Source: Coprococcus eutactus (GTDB lineage: Bacteria > Bacillota > Clostridia > Lachnospirales > Lachnospiraceae). Taken from it: a stretch of DNA of 64,000 bases. The DNA lies in assembly GCF_025149915.1 (NCBI RefSeq), contig NZ_CP102278.1:1658001-1722000 (forward strand), given 5' to 3'. The notes beneath the pieces were generated by a model. It ran no database searches, was not told the DNA's origin, and was given only the letters and a program-made list of their open reading frames with translations. The position numbers were made by a program, and so were the translations under genes. Shown piece after piece: positions 26,505 to 32,306 of this stretch (its first letter is position 1; every line of letters begins with the position of its first letter).

Positions 26505-27602
26505 TTATTGAACATGTTCCTTCAAAAACAATAAATTGGATTTTACAAAATCCCCATACTTATATTTGCTCAGGTCAACATCGAAATTGATAATATCTGC
26601 ATAATTATCAATAACAGACAAAGCATAATCCTGTAACGAAATTTGCATTCCAAGATATTGAGCAGGCTGACAGATAAACTGGGGACCAGCTTCGAAAGCA
26701 TGATCAAAATCCATGATTGGGGATATATTTGTAATATTAAATTCATTGTCATAAATAATTCCCCAATTTTCAGAATGCTCATCAGAATTTCCTACAAGAT
26801 AATCCGCTAGATTCATCATGTCAAAACGTAATTTATACTTATAGATTATATCTGCAAAATCGATATCATGATTCATACACCATATATCAACATACTTAGC
26901 CCTTGCAAAACAAACATCTTTAGATGTATAACAATCACATACTGAAACAAGTCTCGATTTAAATTTACTACTATGGTAGTTAACAACATCTATACCTATA
27001 GCCTGCAACATTTGTGAAGCTTCTACTTCTCTCCTTACTGAACCGTTCACATTGCCCTTCAGTAGTTCAAAACCAGAATCTGTTCTTCTCCATGCCTTAG
27101 GTGCTGCTCCGGCTGTAGAAATATCAGGAGACACGAGGCTCTGGTTTGTGATAGTAGGTGATATTCCAAATAATGCAACTTCCAGAACATGATTCTTCAA
27201 ACTGTTATCAAATAAATTAACTTGAGACCAAGATATGTTCTCGCCAGATTTCTTAATCCAAAAACAATCATTTATAGATAAGCCACGTAATGCTATAACT
27301 ATCGTTGCGCGTTCTTTATCAGAAAATGGCTGCGGTATACCAAGACAATTACATATCTCCTTAGCATACTTTCTGTCTAAACTTAGCATACGTTCAGAAC
27401 ACCATGAATTAAAATTCTGTATATTATTGATACGATCGCTAAAATCATTAGATTCTTCTAAATAGATATCAAACGGTAGTTTATTTTTATTAAAAATATG
27501 AACAATTCCCTCGTTCCGATCTATGGAAAAAATTTCTTCATCCTGAAAACATACAACATACTCATGGCTTTCAAGATCAGCAGTTCCACCAAATAAACTC
27601 AT
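26505..27602 (-). CDS. HipA-like protein kinase, copy 1, without HipB partner
   Basis: 365 residues from the ATG after GAGGTGG (MSLFGG). The C-terminal half contains YLVGNSDEHSENWGIIYD, the catalytic-loop pattern NxDxHxxN of HipA kinases, and PIMDFDHAF, the metal-binding Asp of the DFG-equivalent. HipA kinases phosphorylate protein substrates and can arrest growth. The N-terminal ~170 residues, containing LSLDRKYAKEICNCLGI and NDCFWIKKSGENISW, are shared with the second HipA-like gene at 32.3-33.5 kb. There is no adjacent HipB-type HTH antitoxin on this strand. The upstream neighbours are a peptide/RNA unit on the opposite strand and a family X gene. Confidence 0.75.
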   Translation of the reverse strand: MSLFGGTADLESHEYVVCFQDEEIFSIDRNEGIVHIFNKNKLPFDIYLEESNDFSDRINNIQNFNSWCSERMLSLDRKYAKEICNCLGIPQPFSDKERATIVIALRGLSINDCFWIKKSGENISWSQVNLFDNSLKNHVLEVALFGISPTITNQSLVSPDISTAGAAPKAWRRTDSGFELLKGNVNGSVRREVEASQMLQAIGIDVVNYHSSKFKSRLVSVCDCYTSKDVCFARAKYVDIWCMNHDIDFADIIYKYKLRFDMMNLADYLVGNSDEHSENWGIIYDNEFNITNISPIMDFDHAFEAGPQFICQPAQYLGMQISLQDYALSVIDNYADIINFDVDLSKYKYGDFVKSNLLFLKEHVQ

Positions 27603-27725
27603 AAATTCCACCTCAATCAAACCTCGCAATCATTTATAATACCATTTAGTTTATCGTAAGTGCTACGCGGTACGTTAAGTGCTTGATATACACCTGACAG
27701 CATAATAACATAATACAGTTAAAAA

Positions 27726-27751
27726 CTCTAGCAGGAGTTACCCTGCTAGAG
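27726..27751. repeat. Stem-loop family A, copy 3
   Basis: CTCTAGCAGG pairs with CCTGCTAGAG around a loop of about six bases, followed by CCTGATG. It lies directly upstream of the promoter of small peptide unit 1. On the minus strand it is followed by TTTTTAAC, yet no minus-strand gene ends here. Confidence 0.75.
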
Positions 27752-27773
27752 CCTGATGTGCAATACCATTTTA

Positions 27774-27802
27774 TTGATACTATACTTAAACTATAGTACA
27801 AT
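27774..27802 (+). promoter_or_regulatory. Promoter of small peptide unit 1
   Basis: TTGATA, 17-base spacer, TACAAT. Hexamers, spacer and distance to the start codon (31 bases) are identical to the promoter of unit 2. Confidence 0.8.
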
Positions 27803-27833
27803 GAGAGAAACTACTGAAAGGAGGTAATGCAAC

Positions 27834-27893
27834 ATGCAAAAACCAAACTTAAAGGCAGTTTTGAATCTATTCCGAGGTCGAGCCGAATTGTAG
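27834..27893 (+). CDS. 19-residue peptide of unit 1
   Basis: GAAAGGAGG lies 9 bases before the ATG. The product is MQKPNLKAVLNLFRGRAEL. It aligns without gaps with the peptide of unit 2, sharing Leu6, Ala8, hydrophobic 9-10, Leu12, the RGR motif and the final Leu. Several DNA differences between the two are synonymous (CTA/TTA, GGT/GGA, TTG/CTG) and the stop is TAG versus TAA. That pattern indicates selection on this reading frame, so it is probably translated. The peptide is amphipathic, basic, and too short to span a membrane. I do not recognise it. Confidence 0.65.
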   Translation: MQKPNLKAVLNLFRGRAEL

Positions 27894-28089
27894 TTATACA
27901 TTAGCTTTGGCGTAATGCCCTTCCTCAACGTATAAATTCTAGAAACTATACGCAAATATGTTATGCTTCGCCTCTGGATTTTAAGTATAGAACTTCGTCA
28001 AATCAGTTGGTAACAATAATTAACTCCAACAACCGCTGACCAAGATTACTATGAACAAAGCAAACAAGACATACATATGGAATAGCACC

Positions 28090-28120
28090 AAAAGCATCAA
28101 GTGGCCACTTGATGCTTTTT
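28090..28120 (+). terminator. Terminator of unit 1
   Basis: AAAAGCATCAAGTG pairs perfectly with CACTTGATGCTTTT and is followed by T residues. A strong rho-independent terminator. Confidence 0.85.
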
Positions 28121-28134
28121 ATTCTGCCTAAAAA

Positions 28135-28160
28135 CTCTAGCAAGTGTTACCCTGCTAGAG
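28135..28160. repeat. Stem-loop family A, copy 4
   Basis: CTCTAGCA/TGCTAGAG arms, identical to copy 2. It lies between the unit 1 terminator and direct repeat C. On the minus strand it is followed by TTTTTAGG. Confidence 0.7.
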
Positions 28161-28163
28161 CCT

Positions 28164-28241
28164 AGTAACCAAGACCAGTTCTGCTGGTCTTTTTATTTGC
28201 ACTAAAAAGAGGTAGTCCCGATTAAAGGACTACCTCTTGTT
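28164..28241. repeat. Direct repeat C, copy 1 (back-to-back terminators)
   Basis: About 80 bases nearly identical to 30.75-30.82 kb. It contains AGACCAG-TTCTG-CTGGTCT followed by TTTTT (plus-strand terminator), then AAGAGGTAGTCC/GGACTACCTCTT followed on the minus strand by TTTTTAG (minus-strand terminator). The second stem overlaps the stop codon of the family X gene to the right. Confidence 0.85.
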
Positions 28242-29133
28242 TATGTAATTCTTCACCTACTAACTTGTATAATGGAAGTTCCATTACTAAAGCAAGTGAA
28301 GATGCATACCTATAATCTCTATTTGATGCGTTCTTCACTAATACAGCAATAGGCTCTGCTTCAGACTTCAGAACAATAGTTCCACCAAACCTATTAGCAT
28401 TAGCTGCGAACTGATCAAACATACTGAAGATACCATCCTTACCGGTATAAAATTGCAAACCAACCATACCTCTGATATCAAATAAAATATCTTGTAAACT
28501 ACCTTCTTCTACCTTAGTTAAGTTGTATGATGGATCTTTTGTATCCATGCAGACTAAAGATGAAGGATCTGTCTTGTATGCTATTGCAATACTTCGATTA
28601 TTATACCAACCAAATTCCTTCTTGAACAATGAAGTTGTAAAAACATTACATGTTCTCAGAGAATACCACGAAGGATCTATGGCTCTGACAATTAACTTAG
28701 GATCAGCAATCACATCATCCGGATGATAACTATCTATCACTGACAGATGTTCATTCCAATCAGAAACAATTAGTCTCTTAATGACTCGTTCGACTTCAAA
28801 TACATCTCTACTACCTTCGATCAATTTGCTGAAGGCCTCTTCATTTGTGCTGTTATCATCAATGCTAGAAATGCGCTCGTGTCCTCTATATAATTGATTA
28901 AGTAATCTATCTATATCCTCAGAACTACGCAAAGAATCTACATTAAAGCAGTATAATCTATCTGCGTAATTCTCTTTCAGATAATGCAATGTGTTCTCTA
29001 AAGAATTATAGCATGAATTTAATCTACACTCACACTTCTTACCAACACTACTCTGTTTACCAAGATACTTGACAATACCTCGTTCAAAACTATCCACCAT
29101 TAATTTACCAACAGTATACTCTAAATAATTCAT
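28222..29133 (-). CDS. Island paralog family X, member 2 (unknown function)
   Basis: 303 residues, starting MNYLEYTVGKLMVDSFERGI after AGGAGG. No signal peptide or membrane helix. The N-terminal third is helical with a CECRLNSC cysteine cluster. The C-terminal half has the family blocks SIAIAYKTDPSSLVCMDTKD, IRGMVGLQFYTGKDG and SLALVMELPLYKLVGEEL. It is homologous to member 1 (23.9-24.7 kb), and its first 78 codons are colinear with the broken member 3 (33.7-33.9 kb). The last codons run into a terminator stem. It diverges from peptide unit 2. I do not recognise the family and claim no function. Confidence 0.75.
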   Translation of the reverse strand: MNYLEYTVGKLMVDSFERGIVKYLGKQSSVGKKCECRLNSCYNSLENTLHYLKENYADRLYCFNVDSLRSSEDIDRLLNQLYRGHERISSIDDNSTNEEAFSKLIEGSRDVFEVERVIKRLIVSDWNEHLSVIDSYHPDDVIADPKLIVRAIDPSWYSLRTCNVFTTSLFKKEFGWYNNRSIAIAYKTDPSSLVCMDTKDPSYNLTKVEEGSLQDILFDIRGMVGLQFYTGKDGIFSMFDQFAANANRFGGTIVLKSEAEPIAVLVKNASNRDYRYASSLALVMELPLYKLVGEELHKQEVVL

Positions 29134-29226
29134 AATAACCTCCTATTTAGAGTATAGGTCTCCTTTCTATGAAAGTAAAGCGGCATACTAAATAACTGCT
29201 CCTGCACACATCGTGTATTCCAACTA

Positions 29227-29255
29227 TTGATAACAGAACCTAGCTTCTGTACAAT
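29227..29255 (+). promoter_or_regulatory. Promoter of small peptide unit 2
   Basis: TTGATA, 17-base spacer, TACAAT, with the ATG 31 bases further on. Matches the unit 1 promoter although most of the spacer sequence differs. Confidence 0.8.
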
Positions 29256-29286
29256 AGTAAAAAGTTGTGAAGGGAGGTAATACACA

Positions 29287-29346
29287 ATGTGTACAAAAAT
29301 CTTAGAAGCAATTTTTTCTTTATCCCGAGGACGAAGCTCACTGTAA
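29287..29346 (+). CDS. 19-residue peptide of unit 2
   Basis: GAAGGGAGG lies 9 bases before the ATG. The product is MCTKILEAIFSLSRGRSSL, the same length as the unit 1 peptide and sharing the LxA(V/I)(L/F)xLxRGRxxL pattern. An 84-codon frame runs antisense to it, but substitutions between the two units fit this strand better. Function unknown; possibilities are a signalling peptide, a regulatory leader peptide or a small toxin. Confidence 0.65.
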   Translation: MCTKILEAIFSLSRGRSSL

Positions 29347-29438
29347 TTATACATAGCTTTTGGAGAGACAAAATCCCGCCCCACCAGTTAAATTCTAGGC
29401 ATTAACTGGATTGTGCTAAACTCTCTGTTACGTTTCAA

Positions 29439-29550
29439 CTTAACTCGCTATGTCATTTGACCAATAATGATAAACATCAAATACCACTAGCACACTTAAC
29501 TCGCTATGTCATTTGACCAACAATGATAAACATCAAATACCACTAGCACA
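29439..29550. repeat. Two tandem 56-bp direct repeats
   Basis: Two adjacent copies of a 56-base unit starting CTTAACTCGCTATGTCATTT differ at one base. Each holds an ATTTGA...TCAAAT inverted pair. They lie in the 3' part of unit 2; unit 1 has no equivalent. Confidence 0.9.
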
Positions 29551-29596
29551 CTTAAAGTTGATATAGCTAAGACTGAATAACACAGGGATAATATGG

Positions 29597-29622
29597 AGAG
29601 ATGGTGCGCACCATCTCTTTTT
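29597..29622 (+). terminator. Terminator of unit 2
   Basis: AGAGATGGTGC pairs perfectly with GCACCATCTCT and is followed by TTTT. Confidence 0.85.
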
Positions 29623-29645
29623 ACTGGAAAGAATCCAGCGAAAAA

Positions 29646-29671
29646 CCCTAGCAAGTGTTACCCTGCTAGAG
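29646..29671. repeat. Stem-loop family A, copy 5
   Basis: CCTAGCA/TGCTAGA arms followed by GCCTGATG, with flanks CCAGCGAAAA and ATTAACTTTTTGTAAGTTG that also surround copy 6. Directly upstream of the promoter of the next plus-strand gene. Confidence 0.7.
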
Positions 29672-29695
29672 CCTGATGCATTAACTTTTTGTAAG

Positions 29696-29724
29696 TTGTT
29701 TTGTTCCTGTACACACTATATAAT
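29696..29724 (+). promoter_or_regulatory. Promoter of the 222-residue gene
   Basis: TTGTTT, 17-base spacer, TATAAT, followed by a short leader and GGAAGG before the ATG. Confidence 0.7.
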
Positions 29725-29770
29725 GTTTATAGTACCAACAACACACACAACATAATGTGGAAGGCTCAAT

Positions 29771-30439
29771 ATGCTTACAATAGATAGAAATTTACCATTA
29801 ACATTTAACAAAACTTCTCTCGAAATCAATGAGCAAATAAATAGCTATACTTACCTAAAGTATGAACTTGGAAAAGAAGAAGCACTAGTACACTTTCTGA
29901 ATTTGCGCAAGTTTGAACGCTTACATCACTGCTGCGAGGATATAGAATTCAAAAACAACACCTCCCAAGTACTGTTTCGCGTTCTTATGCCCATCATTCA
30001 TAACAATAATGCTTACGTTAACTGCGAAAGTTTGATTGATACAGTCGAATCTTCTCACTACACCAAATGCTATGCCCAATCTCGTGAAGAAATGCTACGT
30101 GACGCCTTAGATTTGCAATACCCTAGCAATACCTTCTTAAAGAAGATTCTTGCAGTTCTTCGAGTTGAATACACCAATAATTCAGTCGAACGACAGTTAT
30201 TAACGCTGCTAATAACTCTTTGGTATACACTTAACATCTTTAGCTATCCTTGTTGTCAAAAAGGTTACTCAAACTTAATGGATCATTATAGAACATTTTG
30301 CATTCCGACTGGATTCAGCCAGTACGAACTTATGTCTGATCCTATCATAAGTCGCATAAGTAATCTATCTACATTAATTAATGCAAAGCTGGATAAACCA
30401 GCGAAAAGTGCTAGCAGCTTTGACACTGCTAGCGCCTGA
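29771..30439 (+). CDS. Unknown 222-residue protein
   Basis: A complete gene with its own promoter. The product is soluble and mainly helical, Leu/Asn/Tyr-rich, with a HHCCEDIEF segment near residue 55 and other scattered cysteines (YPCCQKGY). I recognise no domain. The last dozen codons (KPAKSASSFDTASA) run through stem-loop A copy 6, so the coding end and the repeat coincide. It is the largest plus-strand gene in a plus-strand run that also holds units 1, 2 and 3. Function unknown. Confidence 0.65.
   Translation: MLTIDRNLPLTFNKTSLEINEQINSYTYLKYELGKEEALVHFLNLRKFERLHHCCEDIEFKNNTSQVLFRVLMPIIHNNNAYVNCESLIDTVESSHYTKCYAQSREEMLRDALDLQYPSNTFLKKILAVLRVEYTNNSVERQLLTLLITLWYTLNIFSYPCCQKGYSNLMDHYRTFCIPTGFSQYELMSDPIISRISNLSTLINAKLDKPAKSASSFDTASA
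30410..30433. repeat. Stem-loop family A, copy 6
   Basis: GCTAGCAG pairs with CTGCTAGC around CTTTGACA, then GCCTGATG and the same downstream ATTAACTTTT segment as copy 5. The arms differ from the other copies but remain paired. It forms the end of the coding region to its left and precedes small unit 3. Confidence 0.7.
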
Positions 30440-30543
30440 TGTGCAAACATTAACTTTTATAAGTTGAACCAACCAAAGACACATGTTATAGCATACGTCA
30501 AAAAGTACACTACATATGGTGTCTAAGAAAGAAGGTTATTATC

Positions 30544-30660
30544 ATGTTTTATTTCTATAATGTAGTTGAAGAAGAAAGTGAATTTCCACCTTTTGAGCGT
30601 GGTTATTCATACCAAAAAACGGACTGCCCAGATAATTGTGAAAATCTGAGCAGACGTTAA
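30544..30660 (+). CDS. 38-residue small protein (unit 3)
   Basis: Preceded by AGAAGG and an uncertain promoter (TTGAAC, 17 bases, TATAGC; or TACACT nearer). The product is acidic and aromatic with two cysteines (MFYFYNVVEEESEFPPFERG, then YSYQKTDCPDNCENLSRR). Its stop codon is the first part of a perfect 12-bp stem, TTAATTAAAGAA/TTCTTTAATTAA, with loop TGCTAG, at 30657-30686. A strong terminator follows. It resembles units 1 and 2 in layout but not in peptide sequence. Confidence 0.45.
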   Translation: MFYFYNVVEEESEFPPFERGYSYQKTDCPDNCENLSRR

Positions 30661-30746
30661 TTAAAGAATGCTAGTTCTTTAATTAAAACCCAGGCGGATT
30701 CGATGTAACAGTCGTTTCTGCTTTTAACCGAATCTCAAGCATGATG

Positions 30747-30825
30747 ATAACCAAGACCAGTTCTGCTGGTCTTTTTGTTTACACAGAAAAGAGGTAGTCC
30801 CGATTAAAGGACTACCTCCTGTTTT
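30747..30825. repeat. Direct repeat C, copy 2 (back-to-back terminators)
   Basis: Second copy of the ~80-base segment at 28.2 kb. The plus-strand hairpin AGACCAG/CTGGTCT plus TTTTT ends unit 3. The minus-strand hairpin GAGGTAGTCC/GGACTACCTC plus TTTTC ends the membrane-anchored protein gene to the right. Confidence 0.85.
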
Positions 30826-31614
30826 TTATTTTGTAGCACCACAAGTAGAACACTTCTGACCCACTACCTTGGTAACTTCTTTGGTTGTGTATTCTGCATC
30901 GTGATGTATTGTATCCCAGCCTGAAACCCAGCTAGCACCCTCATATAACCACTTATGAAAATATTCATCGTAATATTTCTCTCCACAATCACTGATATGA
31001 AACTCACCAACATCAGTCTCTCTAGCACCACAGTATGAACACTTGTAGTATTCTACTTCTTCGTCCCAAGCATCTTTAACCTTAACTCTTTCAGTTGTAG
31101 TTTCGGTAACATCAACCCAAGTATGCTGGTGCTGTGTTGTAGGAGCTTCTGTAGGAGCCTCAGTTGGCGCCTGAGTAGGAGCTTCTGTTGGTGCTTCAGT
31201 ATCCGGAACGTATGGTGCTTCTGTTGGGTTATTCCAATCACCATTACCTGAGTTATCTGATGGAGCCTGTGTAGCTTTCTCTGTTGTAGCCTTTGTATTG
31301 CTGTCATTCTTAGACTCTGTTGTGATACCACCGCTTACACTGGCTACTTTCTTAGTCTTCTTTGTCGTAGTCTTCTTAGCCTTTTCTGTAGTAGCCTTTT
31401 CAGTGGTAGCCTTTGTTGTTGCTTTGGCTAAAGTGGTAGCCTCAGTCGTAAGCTTATTTGTGAAAGCCTTCTTGTCACCTCTACCGGATGCACTTCCCTT
31501 TGTGCTACGGAATACTCCGAGGGCTACACCTGATCCTACCACTACTAACAGTAGAATCACTACTGCAATCACAATTACTGCGATCTTCTTTTTCTTGTTG
31601 TCGTTGTTCTTCAT
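30826..31614 (-). CDS. Membrane-anchored Thr/Ala/Pro-rich protein with two CxxC motifs
   Basis: 262 residues, AAGGAGGAG before the ATG. A short basic N-terminus (MKNNDNKKKK) and one hydrophobic helix (residues 11-34) anchor it with the rest outside. A long low-complexity stalk of TTEKAT and PTEAPT units (to about residue 160) leads to a compact C-terminal domain with HQHTWVDV, CSYCGARETD and CSTCGATK. The paired CxxC motifs suggest zinc binding or redox activity outside the cell. Similar stalk-plus-Cys-domain proteins are common in Lachnospiraceae, but I know of no assigned function. Its upstream region shares repeat B with the giant adhesin. Confidence 0.75.
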   Translation of the reverse strand: MKNNDNKKKKIAVIVIAVVILLLVVVGSGVALGVFRSTKGSASGRGDKKAFTNKLTTEATTLAKATTKATTEKATTEKAKKTTTKKTKKVASVSGGITTESKNDSNTKATTEKATQAPSDNSGNGDWNNPTEAPYVPDTEAPTEAPTQAPTEAPTEAPTTQHQHTWVDVTETTTERVKVKDAWDEEVEYYKCSYCGARETDVGEFHISDCGEKYYDEYFHKWLYEGASWVSGWDTIHHDAEYTTKEVTKVVGQKCSTCGATK

Positions 31615-31846
31615 AATACTCCTCCTTCTTGTGACTTTTTTCAGTCACTACTTCTTAATCATTAGATAATTATATATAAGGATTAAAAAGCCTCATTTAG
31701 GTTTTTGTTGACAAGGGCTTGTGTTGCTATTCAGTATCATTCCCTTGATTTGAGAGCTTGATAGAGTCAAAGTAATCTAAATAGCTATACCATGTTTTCT
31801 TCTAATACGTAGTGTATCACGTTGAAGAGGAGAGGACAACTACTCA

Positions 31847-31950
31847 TTATTTTCTTGTTTTCAGCTCGACATTGTATTCGAAAAGACATTACCTACAAAC
31901 ATAAAATAGGAGCCGGACTTAACTGACTCCTACCTGTCTCGTTTTAAGGG
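31847..31950. repeat. Direct repeat B, copy 2
   Basis: Matches 23.77-23.88 kb with scattered substitutions. Includes the terminator stem TAGGAGCCGG/CTGACTCCTA at 31907-31932, followed on the minus strand by TTTTATG. The 31615-32000 gap otherwise holds only A/T-rich leader sequence of the membrane-anchored protein gene. Confidence 0.8.
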
Positions 31951-32000
31951 CATGTATACCTCTATACTATGACCTAGTACAAATCGTAGCAGGTTCATTT

Positions 32001-32306
32001 CTAAACATCCATAAAGCTATCCATGGTAATAGTATCACTGTCTCTATTGTCATTTTCTTTACTAGCCTTGCTTAACGCTGAATCGACTGTACCAGCGATA
32101 ATATCTTTTACTTCACTTTCTTTTATACCAAGCTTTTCGCTGATTTCTTTCTCAGAAAGATGCATTTCGTTATAATACAGTTCCACTTTTCCTTTTACAA
32201 TACCTTTTTCAATGCCCTTTTCAATACCTTTTTCAATACCTTTTTCAATACCCTTTTCAATACCTCTTTCTTCTATTCCTTCGCTCAGATTGCACATAAC
32301 GTTCAT
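32001..32306 (-). CDS. Small protein with GIEK repeats and HTH-like tail
   Basis: 101 residues. Its ATG overlaps the stop of the HipA-like gene (ATGA), so the two are translationally coupled. The N-terminus MCNLSEGIEERGIEKGIEKG and five more near-identical GIEK units form a charged coiled-coil-like rod, encoded by a 12-base DNA tandem repeat. The next ~30 residues (LSEKEISEKLGIKESEVKDI) look like a helix-turn-helix. This combination is the usual C-terminal tail of Rpn/PD-(D/E)XK transposase-like proteins in these bacteria. Here the nuclease domain is absent, so it may be a detached tail now working with the kinase, or a remnant. Confidence 0.6.
   Translation of the reverse strand: MNVMCNLSEGIEERGIEKGIEKGIEKGIEKGIEKGIVKGKVELYYNEMHLSEKEISEKLGIKESEVKDIIAGTVDSALSKASKENDNRDSDTITMDSFMDV
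32190..32275. repeat. 12-bp tandem repeat (GIEK codons)
   Basis: Six to seven tandem copies of a 12-base unit of the form CCTTTTTCAATA on the plus strand. Likely to vary in number by slippage. Confidence 0.85.

Larger units (their letters stand above)
27809..28120 (+). ncRNA. Short structured transcript, unit 1 (peptide plus structured 3' region)
   Basis: From the predicted start after the promoter to the terminator is ~310 bases. It carries a 19-codon frame near its 5' end. After this comes a stem-loop at 27929-27952, CGTATA/TATACG, exposing the loop AATTCTAGAAAC, and ~140 bases without a frame. The corresponding hairpin in unit 2 has a different but equally paired stem and nearly the same loop. 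Confidence 0.6.
29262..29622 (+). ncRNA. Short structured transcript, unit 2 (peptide plus structured 3' region)
   Basis: About 360 bases from predicted start to terminator. The order matches unit 1: peptide frame, a conserved TTATACAT..AGCTTT segment, then a hairpin at 29384-29409, CCAGTTA/TAACTGG, with loop starting AATTCTAG. The stems in the two units differ in sequence yet both pair, so the hairpin shows compensatory change. Two 56-base direct repeats follow, and then the terminator. Confidence 0.6.

Noticed and set aside
26505..27602. Classical HipBA toxin-antitoxin operon
   Set aside because: No HipB-type HTH gene precedes or follows either HipA-like kinase in the expected position.
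29130..29384. 84-codon minus-strand frame antisense to peptide unit 2
   Set aside because: It starts at a GTG without a ribosome site, and the substitutions between units 1 and 2 fit the plus-strand 19-codon frame.
27774..29622. Peptide units considered as retron, CRISPR tracrRNA or transposon omega RNA
   Set aside because: There is no reverse transcriptase, cas gene or TnpB/IscB gene nearby in the window.
23901..29671. Shared C-terminal peptide (KNSSKCYPARA-stop) readable through several family A hairpins
   Set aside because: Stop codons lie immediately upstream in most copies, so the common frame is a by-product of the conserved hairpin sequence.
23901..30433. Stem-loop family A considered as integron attC sites
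   Set aside because: No integron integrase and no conserved attC core (GTTRRRY) were found; T-runs on one strand fit terminators better.
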